Below, piece after piece: positions 53,850 through 63,296 of a stretch of DNA of 64,000 nucleotides. Both the position numbers and the translations under genes were made by a program. The stretch covers positions 430,242-494,241 of the forward strand of contig NZ_QNUM01000005.1 of the NCBI RefSeq assembly GCF_003574655.1, written 5' to 3'. The notes under the pieces are model-generated. The model searched no databases. It had not been told where the DNA came from and was given only the letters and a program-made list of their open reading frames with translations. The stretch is from Cohaesibacter haloalkalitolerans (GTDB lineage: Bacteria > Pseudomonadota > Alphaproteobacteria > Rhizobiales > Cohaesibacteraceae). Numbering within the stretch: position 1 is the first letter of the stretch; each line of letters starts with the position of its first letter.

Positions 53850-54218
53850 TTAACGACCATGAAGGTGCGCCAACTCCTTCAGAATATCACAAGTACCTTT
53901 GCCTTTTTTCAGCATCTCGCGGACAACAGTAGCATCGCGCCCGCCCTTTCTCATGATTTTGAAAACATTCGCTTCATCGCGCGTGATAGGTTTCTCTAGC
54001 CCGCAAATTTGAAAACCCTGCGTACCGGAGGGCGCCGCCACATCGGAGGGTGACGCCATCCGTTTGGAAAGTTCCGAGAACCCCGGGCCGTCATAGGTCT
54101 TGCTCAGAGGCCTCTCCACTGTGTCGGGAAGGATCGGTATATTAAGAAGAATGTAAATTCCAAACATGAACAGCGAGGCGATTAGGACGAAACGCAGCGT
54201 TCTGGAGAATATGGACAT
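53850..54218 (-). CDS. Small membrane-anchored protein of unknown function
   Basis: A 122-residue protein from the second in-frame ATG (SIFSRTLRFVLIASLFMFGIY); the first ATG adds nine residues. One membrane helix at about 8-28, then a periplasmic part with two Cys (FQICGLEK and GKGTCDIL) and a basic helical C-terminus with KIMRKGGRD and LKKGKGTC. No family recognised. It follows the EF-hand gene by 90 bp on the same strand and may share its promoter. Confidence 0.62.
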   Translation of the reverse strand: MSIFSRTLRFVLIASLFMFGIYILLNIPILPDTVERPLSKTYDGPGFSELSKRMASPSDVAAPSGTQGFQICGLEKPITRDEANVFKIMRKGGRDATVVREMLKKGKGTCDILKELAHLHGR

Positions 54219-54308
54219 TCGGAGCACCCTTTGAAATGAATACAAAGATTTGATCTAATGATTTTTGGAGTAAGTTTGTTTTGTTTGCCGTTCAAGGAGT
54301 GGCCGCGC

Positions 54309-55790
54309 TTATTGCGGACAAAAGAAACCTTCGTGGCACTTGCCTGTGGCGAGGTCATAAACCACGGCATGCCCCGGATTGCCTGCGGGAAGTGGAACCC
54401 CTTCTTCCAAGAGAAATGTGCCCCCAAAGGTGCCGTACATACCGGCAGGAAAGTGTGAAATCGGCTTTTTAATGATGAAATATTCGTCGTCCGTAAGACC
54501 AAGTGAGCCTGCATCAAGCAATTGTATCAGCCCTGCAATGTGGGGAAGAATGTCGTAAGCTGTGACTTTCCCTGATGCGATCACATCATTCACCTCGAAC
54601 TGTTCCACCCCATATGGGTAGAAGTCCCGAAATTTATTCTCAATTATTCTGCGCGGGTCTCTCGTTCTATAATCAAGGTTCCAGCGCATATTTTCACCGA
54701 TTGCTCCAGATGGAAGTCCTATAGTGTGGAAAGCGCGAGCGACAATTACCTTGTCAACAGCATGGCCCAGAGCCAGCGCCAATCGGCTTTCAGCCAACTG
54801 CGCTTTTCCTGATTCCGGGCTGCCTATATAGGGTGGAGCGCAGTTTTCTTGTGCCGTGAATTCGACCTGATTAGCCTTGAGGCCAACGATCCCCTGACGC
54901 TTTCCACCCAGTTCAGAAACGACAAGCTTTTCAATCCTGCTCGTGTCGCCAGTAAATTTCAAAACAGCAGATCCGCTGAAGGCACTTATGATGAAAAGAG
55001 GCCTGTTGCCGGATTCAATATTGATCATTGCGGCGGCCGTTTCATCTTCCAAGCCATTCACCGCGACCGATGAGAGAGCTTTGGAGGCAGATCCGTTCAG
55101 GTAGATGATTTCCGCTTTTTCTGACGGTTGCGGCAAAATGCAGGCCTGTTCTTTGGTTTCAACAGCTGCTGCTTTTGTCTTGGGTTTTTGAGGTACTGCG
55201 TCTTGAACTGAAGTTTCCTTGGCGGATGGGGACTGTGTTACTTGAACGGAATGAACCGCCTTTAAAATTTCTTCAAACACAACCTTCCCATCATGGTTGG
55301 TGTCGAAGCGCATGAGGCTGTCAGGCCTCTTTTTTTGGTCTTGTTGGTGTTGCGCGGTCTCGGATGAATACTGGTATAGTTCCTCAAAAGAGACCTTACC
55401 GTCTCCATTTCCTGCTTCGTCAATTTTGGAAATGGCGGCTTGTGCTTTCATGAGCCTTCGCTCGGGCATGAGAGCGGAGAGGCTTTCATAGTCCTTGTCA
55501 TCAATGATACCATCTGAATTGAAATCATATTGAAGGATGCCAGCCGCGAGCATCGCGCGCGCTTTTGCAACGCTCCACTGATTTTCCATATCCAGCATGC
55601 TTTGCGTAAATACGCCATCAGCAGCACGTCTCTTGAACGCATGGGAAAGACCGACGAGAAATCTTTCTCGGTCCTTGGCTATTTGCTTCAGTTCCGTCGC
55701 GCTAAAAATGGATGGCGTTTCTGAGGCATGCGCATAGGGCGCATCGAACAGTACTAGGCAAGCAACAAGTGATAGCAATTTATTTTTCAC
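54309..55790 (-). CDS. Secreted EF-hand protein of unknown function
   Basis: A 493-residue protein with a GTG start after GGAGGG and a signal peptide ending AHA (residue 22). Calcium-binding loops are seen at 89-100 (DFNSDGIIDDKD), about 124-137 (an irregular loop with GNGDGKVSFEE) and 163-174 (DTNHDGKVVFEE). A linker rich in Lys/Pro follows, then a C-terminal domain of about 270 residues with four Cys that I do not recognise. Probably a periplasmic or secreted calcium-responsive protein. Position beside the export island suggests, but does not show, a link. Confidence 0.75.
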   Translation of the reverse strand: MKNKLLSLVACLVLFDAPYAHASETPSIFSATELKQIAKDRERFLVGLSHAFKRRAADGVFTQSMLDMENQWSVAKARAMLAAGILQYDFNSDGIIDDKDYESLSALMPERRLMKAQAAISKIDEAGNGDGKVSFEELYQYSSETAQHQQDQKKRPDSLMRFDTNHDGKVVFEEILKAVHSVQVTQSPSAKETSVQDAVPQKPKTKAAAVETKEQACILPQPSEKAEIIYLNGSASKALSSVAVNGLEDETAAAMINIESGNRPLFIISAFSGSAVLKFTGDTSRIEKLVVSELGGKRQGIVGLKANQVEFTAQENCAPPYIGSPESGKAQLAESRLALALGHAVDKVIVARAFHTIGLPSGAIGENMRWNLDYRTRDPRRIIENKFRDFYPYGVEQFEVNDVIASGKVTAYDILPHIAGLIQLLDAGSLGLTDDEYFIIKKPISHFPAGMYGTFGGTFLLEEGVPLPAGNPGHAVVYDLATGKCHEGFFCPQ

Positions 55791-56032
55791 AACAAACCCT
55801 CCGATTGAATCTTGATTTCATATATTCAAAAGGTTGAGTGAAGGATAAATTCAAATATATACCGTTGGTAATTTTTATTTTGGTAAGTGAAGTGTAAAAA
55901 CTTGTGCATCATCATACAGTTTTGCGATTCTTCAATCGAATGGCAGGAATTGGAAAGCATGCATTTGGGATGTAGTCCACGGTGAGTGCCCGGTTCGGGC
56001 CGGATTTAAAATCAGGCCTTGCCTCGGCCAGC

Positions 56033-57232
56033 TCAGCTCTCATCCGAGCCGGGCTTCAACATTCGGTGACCATTGCGGATGAGCGCAACGCCAGCGCAGG
56101 ACAATACGACGCTACCGTAGAATGTCGCCCTGATGGACCATCCGTCCAGCAAGACCCCGCCCAACACGGCTCCAAGCAGGATGGAGGCCTGAATCGCCGC
56201 GACCATCAGGCTGCCACCTTCTTCTGGCGCGTCGTCGACATTGCGAGACATCCACGTCATGAAGATCACGGACATGGCCGTATTCATTGCCCCCCAGATG
56301 AAGAGCAGGACGGCTGTGATGATCACCATCCCACCGTTGAACAGGAGGCCCAATGTTGCAGTTCCCATGACCAGAGCTGGCAGCTTGAGGAGAGGGGCCA
56401 CATTGCTCTTGATGATCCGGCCCGACATCCATGTGCCAAAGAACCCGGAGCACCCCAATACCAAAAGCAGGAGAGAAACAGTCGTGACGTCCCCTCCCGT
56501 GAGCTGCTCAAGATAGGGACGAAGATAGGTAAACATGGTGAAGGCCGCCCCCCAGGACAGCATCGAGGCGACAATGCCTCTGGCAAAATGGGGCCGACGC
56601 AACACGTTAACGAGCGCACCCAAACTGCGTCGCTCTCGCTGGGGCAACGAGGGCAGGACGATCAGATGCCAGACAAGGTTGATCGCGACGATCGGCGTCA
56701 ATGCCCAGAAGACACCGCGCCAACCGATGATATCCTCAAGATAGCTGCCGAGAGGGGCCGCAAAAGCGGCGGCAATCGCCTGTCCGCCATACATTAGAGA
56801 CAGCGCGCGAGGGACGTCAGCCTGAGGCACCAGTCGCATGATGATGGAGGTGGCCAATGCCCAGAACCCGCCAACACAGATTCCCAGCATCGCCCGCGCA
56901 ATGATCAGGGCTGTAAAGCTTTTGGCGATGGCAACCAGCACCAAAGACAGCATCATCAGACCGGTCAGTGCCACCAGTACCCACTTGCGATCGAGACGCC
57001 CGGCAACAGATGTGATCAGTAGGCTTGCCGCCACTGCGAACAGGCCGCTCATGGAGACGGCTTGGCCTGTCATGCCTTCCGTTGCACCCAGCCCGGATGC
57101 CATGGGGGTCAGAAGACTGACCGGCATGAATTCAGACGCAAGCAGCATGGCCACGCAGAGAGACATGGAAAGCACACCACCCCAAGCGGCGGCAGGTTGG
57201 CGAGTGTCTTCTGTATCGGTCTTCTGGAGCAT
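56033..57232 (-). CDS. MFS transporter (DHA1-type drug/arabinose/nucleoside exporter)
   Basis: A 399-residue, 12-helix protein from the ATG complementary to 57230-57232, which has AAGGAT upstream. MFS signatures: SVAGRLDRKWVLVALTGLMM between helices 2 and 3, ARAMLGICVGGFWALAT in helix 4, and GSYLEDIIGWRGVFWAL. Relatives (NepI, YdhP, AraJ) export drugs, ribonucleosides or sugars. It is divergent from a LysR gene that likely controls it. Confidence 0.87.
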   Translation of the reverse strand: MLQKTDTEDTRQPAAAWGGVLSMSLCVAMLLASEFMPVSLLTPMASGLGATEGMTGQAVSMSGLFAVAASLLITSVAGRLDRKWVLVALTGLMMLSLVLVAIAKSFTALIIARAMLGICVGGFWALATSIIMRLVPQADVPRALSLMYGGQAIAAAFAAPLGSYLEDIIGWRGVFWALTPIVAINLVWHLIVLPSLPQRERRSLGALVNVLRRPHFARGIVASMLSWGAAFTMFTYLRPYLEQLTGGDVTTVSLLLLVLGCSGFFGTWMSGRIIKSNVAPLLKLPALVMGTATLGLLFNGGMVIITAVLLFIWGAMNTAMSVIFMTWMSRNVDDAPEEGGSLMVAAIQASILLGAVLGGVLLDGWSIRATFYGSVVLSCAGVALIRNGHRMLKPGSDES

Positions 57233-57354
57233 GGCGCTATCCTTTGTCTTCACGATGAGGCTTCACAATGAAGCCATACGGTGGGGCTTCGGGATTGGAA
57301 GACGATCAATAGCGGCTTTGTTGGCTCTGTATAACCGCATATTTTGGCATAGAC

Positions 57355-57373
57355 TAATCGATAGTGTCGATTA
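57355..57373. promoter_or_regulatory. Probable LysR operator
   Basis: Inverted repeat TAATCGA-TAGTG-TCGATTA (7-bp arms, 5-bp spacer) 10 bp upstream of the LysR start in the divergent region; contains a LysR-type T-N11-A arrangement. Confidence 0.6.
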
Positions 57374-57383
57374 ATATGCAGCC

Positions 57384-58277
57384 ATGGCTCGAACCGATTT
57401 CAATGACCTGATGTGGTTTAGTATCATCGCCGAAGAGCGCAACTTCACCAGAGCTGCGGCGCGAATTGGGGTGGCGCAGTCAACCCTGAGCCATGCTATC
57501 CGACGGTTGGAAACCAACATGGGGCTACAGCTTCTCAATCGCACGACACGCAGCGTCTCGCCCACGCTGGCGGGAGAGCGGTTGCTGACGAGCGCGGTGC
57601 CGCGGCTGACCGAGATTGAGGATGAGATCGCCGCGCTGATGGAGCTGCGGAACAAGCCTTCCGGTGCGGCTCGGCTGACGCTCTCTGATCACGCCTTTCA
57701 CACGGTGGTATGGCCCAAGCTGAAGCCCGTTCTTCAAGCAAATCCTGACGTCAAAATCGAGTTCAGCCTCGACAGCGGTTTTCGAAATATCGTTGAGGAT
57801 GGCTTTGACGCTGGCGTCCGTCTGGGCGAAAGCATTGAACAGGACATGATTGCCGCAAGGATAGGGCCGGATTGGCGCATGATTGCCGTGGCCGCGCCCG
57901 CCTATCTTGCTTCACGCAAGCCGCCCGAGCACCCGAATGATCTGGTCGAGCATGATTGCATCAATATGCGACATGAAACACGTGGTGGGCTTTATGCCTG
58001 GGAATTCGAGAAAGACGGGCAGGAGGTCAATGTCCATGTCGAGGGGCAGCTGACCTTCAACAATTCCTATGCGATGATGGATGCCGTTCTCTCCGGGCTC
58101 GGCGTAGCCTTCCTGCCCAACACCATTGCAGATCCGCATGTCACATCGGGGGAACTTGTGCTCCTGCTGGACGACTGGTCCCCCTTCTTTGAGGGCTATT
58201 TCCTCTACTATCCCACCAGGCGCCAGCATCTGCCCATCTTCAAGCTGCTTCTGGATGCGCTGCGCCACCGGGCATGA
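57384..58277 (+). CDS. LysR family transcriptional regulator
   Basis: A 297-residue LysR regulator of the group that opens ARTDFNDLMWFSIIAEERNF. HTH: AAARIGVAQSTLSHAIRRLE; then RTTRSVSPTLAGERLL, and a ligand-binding domain with GFDAGVRLGES. Members of this group usually sit next to an exporter or oxidoreductase gene; here the divergent MFS gene. Confidence 0.9.
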   Translation: MARTDFNDLMWFSIIAEERNFTRAAARIGVAQSTLSHAIRRLETNMGLQLLNRTTRSVSPTLAGERLLTSAVPRLTEIEDEIAALMELRNKPSGAARLTLSDHAFHTVVWPKLKPVLQANPDVKIEFSLDSGFRNIVEDGFDAGVRLGESIEQDMIAARIGPDWRMIAVAAPAYLASRKPPEHPNDLVEHDCINMRHETRGGLYAWEFEKDGQEVNVHVEGQLTFNNSYAMMDAVLSGLGVAFLPNTIADPHVTSGELVLLLDDWSPFFEGYFLYYPTRRQHLPIFKLLLDALRHRA

Positions 58278-58344
58278 TCGAGTGTGAAAATGCAGCACTT
58301 CGATCAAACTGCTGCAATGGGGAAATTGCCTTGCAACATATGTT

Positions 58345-58386
58345 TGCCAACGAACGGCAACTTTGGGCCGAGAGCCGCCGTCATTC
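58345..58386. repeat. Partial copy of the dispersed intergenic repeat
   Basis: CCAACGAACGGCAACTTTGG, GCCGAGAGCCGCCGTCATTC: matches the first ~40 bp of the repeat at 53447 (CCAACGAACGACAGCTTTGG, GCGGAAAGCGGTCATCTC). The rest of 58278-58488 is without a gene. Confidence 0.6.
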
Positions 58387-58488
58387 AAACTAATACGGTA
58401 TGCAGTCGGTTTGCTCGCATTCAGCTTTGGAAAGACACTCGAATTTTGATCGTGGTTCCTTTGAGAGAAGGCTATAATCAGGAAGTGG

Positions 58489-59175
58489 TTACAGGAATTT
58501 TCCCTTTTGCAGGGTATCCGTGACTTTTGCGATATGGGCTCTCATGGATGATCGTGCCTTGCGCTTGTCCTTTGCTTGCATTGCAGCAAAGATTGCGTCA
58601 TGATCCTCGATCCATCCCAACCTTAGGGACGAACTACGGATATGTCTCTGCAGTGCCTGCCACATGGGATCCTCCATTTCCTTCCAAATGCTGACAAGCA
58701 CATCATAGAGCATGGAGTTTCCTGCTGCCTCGGCGATCAGGCGATGAAATTCTCGGTCGCCCTGTTCTGCCTCAGCTCCTGAAGCATGTTCGTCCCTCAT
58801 GGTCTGCAAACTGCTGGCGATCGCTTCAATATCCTCAGGCGTAGCGCGTTCCGCAGCGAGAGCACAGATTTCCGGTTCGATATAGAGGCGAGCCTCAAGA
58901 ATTTCGCTCGGGCTACGCGCGTCCGTTTTGATCGGATCGCTTGGTGGCAGCACAAAAGCACCGGATCCAACCCGGATGGAGACACGACCCGATATTTCCA
59001 TGGCCAACAGGGCCTCGCGCACACAGGTGCGCGAAACACCATATTCGGTCGCTAGCAATCGCTCATTGGGTAGCCGGCAGTCGATTGGGAATTCGCCCGC
59101 ATCAATGCGTGTTTCAAGATCATCAGCCACTTGCCGGTATACACGAACAGGAGCAGCAATTCGACGTTTAGTCAT
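58489..59175 (-). CDS. GntR family (FadR-type) transcriptional regulator
   Basis: A 228-residue regulator from the ATG complementary to 59173-59175, which overlaps the end of the upstream enzyme gene. N-terminal winged helix (RLPNERLLATEYGVSRTCVREALLAMEISGRV, about 30-60) and a C-terminal FCD helical domain (from about 75: EARLYIEPEICALAAERAT) whose metal/carboxylate site binds sugar acids or other organic acids. Very likely controls the linked enolase-superfamily and TRAP genes. Confidence 0.88.
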   Translation of the reverse strand: MTKRRIAAPVRVYRQVADDLETRIDAGEFPIDCRLPNERLLATEYGVSRTCVREALLAMEISGRVSIRVGSGAFVLPPSDPIKTDARSPSEILEARLYIEPEICALAAERATPEDIEAIASSLQTMRDEHASGAEAEQGDREFHRLIAEAAGNSMLYDVLVSIWKEMEDPMWQALQRHIRSSSLRLGWIEDHDAIFAAMQAKDKRKARSSMRAHIAKVTDTLQKGKFL

Positions 59176-60340
59176 TCTCATAATACTTTGCTGGATCAGC
59201 GAGCGGAATCTCCGCATTCGGGTCGCAACGATAGGATGCAAGGGCATCCATGTCAAATTCGACTCCAAGGCCGGGCAACTCGGGTAAAGTGACTATACCA
59301 TTCTCGATTTTCATTGTCTCGAAGGCGATCCCTTGATCAACAAAACTGCCACCATCAATGTTCTCTACCGGATAACAGCCCGGGATCGCCGGTGCGACAA
59401 TGACCGATGCTTCAAGGGCACCATGCGGAGCAATGAACAGGTTGGCACAATTGCCAAGATGCGCCAGTTTCAACCACTCACTAATGCCGCCTACCTTCAG
59501 CACATTGGGCTGAAGGTAGTGCACGGCAGCATTGGCGACATAGTTCCAGAATTCATAACGTGTCGAGACCTCTTCACCCAAAGCGATGGGGACCGGTGAG
59601 GTCCGTGCCAGGATAGCATGGCTGCTCGCATCGTCAGACGCCATCGGCTCTTCCATCCAGACTGGATTGAACCGGGCATAGGCATTGATTCGCTGCAAAG
59701 CTTCGCCGGATTTGAACCGCTGGTTGGCATCAAGCATCAACGGACGATCCCCGATTACCTCGCGCACGGCGGCGATCCTTGACAGATCTTCCTCAAGAGA
59801 GCGACCGACCTTGATCTTGAAGCGCTTGTTGCCCGCATCAAGAAATTCTCTTGTTTGCTCAACCAGTCGCTTTTCGCTTAAATGTAGGTTGACGGCACTG
59901 GCGTAGATTTCCAACTGTGTCGCCTCACCACCGATGAGATTGCGAACGGGCATGCCAGCAATCTTTCCACGTGCATCCCACAAGGCCAGATCGAAGCCCG
60001 CCACCGCCAAGGCAGCAATGCCGGAAGGACCAGGCTGATGACTGCGTCGCCAAATTCCATTCCACAGATTTTCATGTTCATAGACGCTTTGGCCGACCAA
60101 CATCGGGGCAAGATACGACTTTGCCAACGCTGCAACCGCAATTCCTGCGTTGCCCATTGTTGAACTCCAACCAATCCCTTTGACGCCTGATTCTAGTTCG
60201 ATTTCAACGAGGATGTGCTCGTGATGAGTGATCGCATGAGCCGCAGAAACCCAAGGCTTTTTTAGAGGCACACGAAAGACGGAAACATCGATATTGGCGA
60301 TGCGGCTCCTTTTGGATATCTCGGGCAATTCATCCTCCAT
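59168..60340 (-). CDS. Enolase-superfamily mandelate racemase / muconate lactonizing enzyme-like protein
   Basis: A 390-residue enzyme from the ATG complementary to 60338-60340. Capping domain about 1-130; barrel with the KxK base (FKIKVGRS), metal ligands in LMLDANQRF, WMEEPM and ALGEEVS, and a late His in IAPHGALEAS. This pattern fits sugar-acid dehydratases or racemases of the MR group. Together with a TRAP importer and GntR regulator, dehydration of an aldonate/aldarate or related hydroxy acid is the likely role; the substrate is not fixed. Confidence 0.85.
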   Translation of the reverse strand: MEDELPEISKRSRIANIDVSVFRVPLKKPWVSAAHAITHHEHILVEIELESGVKGIGWSSTMGNAGIAVAALAKSYLAPMLVGQSVYEHENLWNGIWRRSHQPGPSGIAALAVAGFDLALWDARGKIAGMPVRNLIGGEATQLEIYASAVNLHLSEKRLVEQTREFLDAGNKRFKIKVGRSLEEDLSRIAAVREVIGDRPLMLDANQRFKSGEALQRINAYARFNPVWMEEPMASDDASSHAILARTSPVPIALGEEVSTRYEFWNYVANAAVHYLQPNVLKVGGISEWLKLAHLGNCANLFIAPHGALEASVIVAPAIPGCYPVENIDGGSFVDQGIAFETMKIENGIVTLPELPGLGVEFDMDALASYRCDPNAEIPLADPAKYYEND

Positions 60341-60348
60341 TGATAAAA

Positions 60349-60371
60349 ATTGGTCTACCGGTCCAACCAAT
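60349..60371. promoter_or_regulatory. Probable GntR/FadR-type operator
   Basis: Inverted repeat ATTGGT (60349-60354) and ACCAAT (60366-60371) with an 11-bp spacer holding CTACCGGTCC; contains GGT-nn-ACC pairs typical of FadR-like sites. It lies 9 bp from the enzyme start and next to TTGACA (60375-60380), so it could control both directions. Confidence 0.55.
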
Positions 60372-60451
60372 TAGTTGACAGGGACGCGTTTCTTTGTCAA
60401 GTCTATAGTCGTGCCGTTCGGAGGGACGGTGGTCTTTTAGGAGGAAATCAA

Positions 60452-61465
60452 ATGACACACAGCCCCAAGCTGGCGTTGACACGCCGCCAACTTCTCACAA
60501 CCGGCCTGACAGGAGCCGCGATCATCGGCGCTCCCGGCATCATGAGAGCCAATGCGGCCGTGACCCTGCGTGCGGCACATATCGAGTCGACGGAAAGTGC
60601 AACCCACAAGGGTTACATGAATTTCGCAAAACTCGTTGAAGAAGCCACAGGCGGTTCGGTGCAGGTGAAAGTCTTTCCTGCCGGGCAGCTCGGCAACCTA
60701 AGAGACCTCTATGAAGGTCTAAAGCTCGGCTCGGTCGATATCACTTCATCCGGGCCGGATTACAGCTCCAACCTTGCTCCCATCATGGTCACCGCCGCCC
60801 TGTTCTACTCGTACCGGGACAGTGCCCATGCGGATAAGCTTCTGGAGGGCGAGTTCTCAGAGCGACTGTCTGAAGCGCTTCTGAAACAGGCGGGCATGCG
60901 CATTCTTGCCTGGGGTGAGCTTGGCTGGCGGTCTGTCTTCAACACGGTTCGCCCGATCAAGACAGCAAACGATTTCAAGGGTCTCAAGCTGCGCGTGCCA
61001 GAAGCCAAGCTGATGCTTGAGCCGATGAAGGCGCTTGGTGCGTCGCCGACCCCGATCCCATATTCCGAGGTATACACCTCCATGCAGACCGGGGTGGTAG
61101 ATGGAGCTGAAGGCGCACCGGCGGCGGTTGTACAGCAGAAATTCAACGAGGTTTCGAAATATTATTCGATGACCCGTCATCTCTATAATCCTATCCATCT
61201 GGTAATCGGCGCTTCCTCCTATGACAAGCTGTCTGCAGAGCAGAAGAAAGCTGTAGAACTTGCTGCCCGTGATGCCTTCCGCGCACAACGTTCGGTTGCT
61301 CGGGCTGACAATGAGGCCGCTCTCGAAAAAGTCAAGGCAGCCGGTCTTGAAGTTAATGATGTTGACACAGACCCGCTACGTGAGATCGTACAGCCAGTCT
61401 GGAACGACTTGACCAAAGACTTGGGCGCTGAAGGCCAAGCTTTGATCAAGCTTCTCAAGGCGTAA
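60452..61465 (+). CDS. dctP: TRAP transporter substrate-binding protein (DctP)
   Basis: A 337-residue DctP-family protein. Start with a strong ribosome site (TTAGGAGGAAATCAA). Twin-arginine signal TRRQLLTTGLTGAAIIGAPG, cleavage near RANA. Family features: ATHKGYMNFAKLVEEATGGSV, PAGQLGNLRDLYEGLKLGSVDI, the carboxylate-binding Arg in KGLKLRVPEAKL, and GVVDGAEGA. It delivers an organic acid to the DctQM permease encoded next. Confidence 0.93.
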   Translation: MTHSPKLALTRRQLLTTGLTGAAIIGAPGIMRANAAVTLRAAHIESTESATHKGYMNFAKLVEEATGGSVQVKVFPAGQLGNLRDLYEGLKLGSVDITSSGPDYSSNLAPIMVTAALFYSYRDSAHADKLLEGEFSERLSEALLKQAGMRILAWGELGWRSVFNTVRPIKTANDFKGLKLRVPEAKLMLEPMKALGASPTPIPYSEVYTSMQTGVVDGAEGAPAAVVQQKFNEVSKYYSMTRHLYNPIHLVIGASSYDKLSAEQKKAVELAARDAFRAQRSVARADNEAALEKVKAAGLEVNDVDTDPLREIVQPVWNDLTKDLGAEGQALIKLLKA

Positions 61466-61525
61466 CTGATGACAGTCGGGTCGGCACTCCTACCATGTGC
61501 CGGCCTGTTCCTTGGAGAGTGACCC

Positions 61526-62023
61526 ATGCGCATACTTGAGCGGTTCCTTTGCTGGTGCATCACCGCCTTATTCGTCTTCTTTGTCTCGATCACGTTTTTA
61601 CAGGTGGTTTTGAGATATCTGTTCTCCAACTCCCTTGGCTGGATTGATGAGATCTCCAGATTCAGTTTTATCTGGATGGTGTTCCTGGCTGCTGCGATCT
61701 GTGCCAAGCGCGGCACTCATATGGCGATCACGCTGCTTGAGGAATTTCTGGGCCCCAAAGTCCAGAAGCCCCTGTTGGTGCTGGCAGACATCAGCATGCT
61801 CGTCTTTGCATCGGTGATCGGCATTGGTGGCTGGCAGTTGATGCAATTGAACTGGACCTCGACCTCGCCCGCGATCGGCATGCCCATTGCGTGGGTGCAA
61901 CTCGCGTTGCCGCTGTTCGGGCTCTTTACCGTTGTTTTTTCCATTGATCATCTGATCAATATCCTGCGTTCGCCAATCCAAAGTGTCGAACAGCCGGTTG
62001 ACCTGAATGGCGAAGGGGTTTGA
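61526..62023 (+). CDS. dctQ: TRAP transporter small permease (DctQ)
   Basis: A 165-residue, four-helix protein with the DctQ motif ITFLQVVLRYLFSNSLGWIDEISRF and the region CAKRGTHMAITLLEEF. Follows GGAGAG. It supports the DctM channel. Confidence 0.9.
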   Translation: MRILERFLCWCITALFVFFVSITFLQVVLRYLFSNSLGWIDEISRFSFIWMVFLAAAICAKRGTHMAITLLEEFLGPKVQKPLLVLADISMLVFASVIGIGGWQLMQLNWTSTSPAIGMPIAWVQLALPLFGLFTVVFSIDHLINILRSPIQSVEQPVDLNGEGV

Positions 62024-62024
62024 C

Positions 62025-63296
62025 ATGCTTCCTTATCTAACGATTTCCTTTGTCATTCTGCTCATCCTGCGGGTGCCCGTATCCGCCGCCATGGGTCTTT
62101 CAGGCGCCTTTGCCCTGCTGACTTCGGACATGAACATTCCGTTCGCTGTCGTCCCTCAGCGGGTTTTCGTGCTGCTTGACAGCACATCACTGCTCGCCAT
62201 TCCCTTTTTCATTCTGGCAGGGGCAATCATGGAGCAGGGTGGTATGGCCAAGCGCATGATCGGATTTGCCGAAGCGATGGTTGGTCACTGGCGCGGTGGG
62301 CTGGCACAAGTGTCTGTGCTCGCCAGCACAATCTTCTCGGCCCTGACAGGGTCCAGCGCAGCAAGTGCCACGGCAACTGGATCAGTGCTCATTCCGGCTA
62401 TGAAACGTACTGGCTATCCCGAAGGTTACGCCGCAGCACTTCAGGCATCGAGCGCTGCGATCGGCCCGATCATTCCCCCGTCCATCATCATGGTGGTCTA
62501 CGGCTCGCTCGCTGGGGTGTCGGTCGGTTCACTATTCCTCTCTGGCGTTGTCCCGGGACTTTTCATTGCCATCGGTCTGTTCATTGTCAATGCCATCATG
62601 GCGCGTCGGCATGGCTGGGGAGGTGGCGCCAAGACCCCACTCAACGAACGCGTAATCGCAGCCCGTCATGCTGCTGCGGCTTTGCTGGCTCCAATCATAA
62701 TCGTTGGCGGCATTCTTGGCGGCATTTTCACCCCCACCGAAGCCGGTGCGGTCGCCGTGGTCTATGCCTGCCTTGTCAGCCTCGTTCTCTATCGGGAGAT
62801 CGGGGTCAGAAAGCTGCTTGATGTGATCCTGGACGCCGCTCTTACAACAGGGGTTCTGGGCCTGATCATCGCATCGGCAGGAATCTTCGGATGGGTGCTG
62901 GCTCTGGAACAGGTGCCGCAGATGGTGGTAGACTGGGTGCAGAGCGTCACGGCCAGTCCCAGCATCGCGGTTCTGCTTGTCGTGCTTTTCGTGTTGGCTG
63001 TGGGCTGTGTTGTCGATGTAACCGCTGCTGTTATCATTCTTGTACCGGTGTTTGCTCCCTTGGGTGCAAGTTATGGCTTTGATCCGATCCACTTCGGTGT
63101 GATCATGTGCCTTGCTCTGGTTTACGGCAATGTGACACCACCGGTTGGCCTGTTGCTCTTCATTACGGCCTCGATAGCCAAGTGTTCTATCAGCACTGTC
63201 ATGAAGCACCAGTTACCCTTCTATCTCGTGCTGACTCTTGCTCTCATCGCCACGGTATTCTTTCCCGGCCTGGTGATGGTGCTTACCTACCTCTAA
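62025..63296 (+). CDS. dctM: TRAP transporter large permease (DctM)
   Basis: A 423-residue DctM protein of about 12 helices; starts two bases after the DctQ stop with AAGGGG upstream (an ATG at 62007 overlapping dctQ is possible). Motifs: SLLAIPFFILAGAIMEQGG, ALTGSSAASATATGSVLIPA, SSAAIGPIIPPSIIMVVYG, YGNVTPPVGLLLF. Sodium-driven uptake of a C4-dicarboxylate or sugar acid. End of the TRAP operon. Confidence 0.94.
   Translation: MLPYLTISFVILLILRVPVSAAMGLSGAFALLTSDMNIPFAVVPQRVFVLLDSTSLLAIPFFILAGAIMEQGGMAKRMIGFAEAMVGHWRGGLAQVSVLASTIFSALTGSSAASATATGSVLIPAMKRTGYPEGYAAALQASSAAIGPIIPPSIIMVVYGSLAGVSVGSLFLSGVVPGLFIAIGLFIVNAIMARRHGWGGGAKTPLNERVIAARHAAAALLAPIIIVGGILGGIFTPTEAGAVAVVYACLVSLVLYREIGVRKLLDVILDAALTTGVLGLIIASAGIFGWVLALEQVPQMVVDWVQSVTASPSIAVLLVVLFVLAVGCVVDVTAAVIILVPVFAPLGASYGFDPIHFGVIMCLALVYGNVTPPVGLLLFITASIAKCSISTVMKHQLPFYLVLTLALIATVFFPGLVMVLTYL

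Noticed and set aside
60350..60451. N-terminal extension of the DctP frame to 60350
   Set aside because: The strong ribosome site and Tat signal place the start at 60452; the extension would cover the operator.
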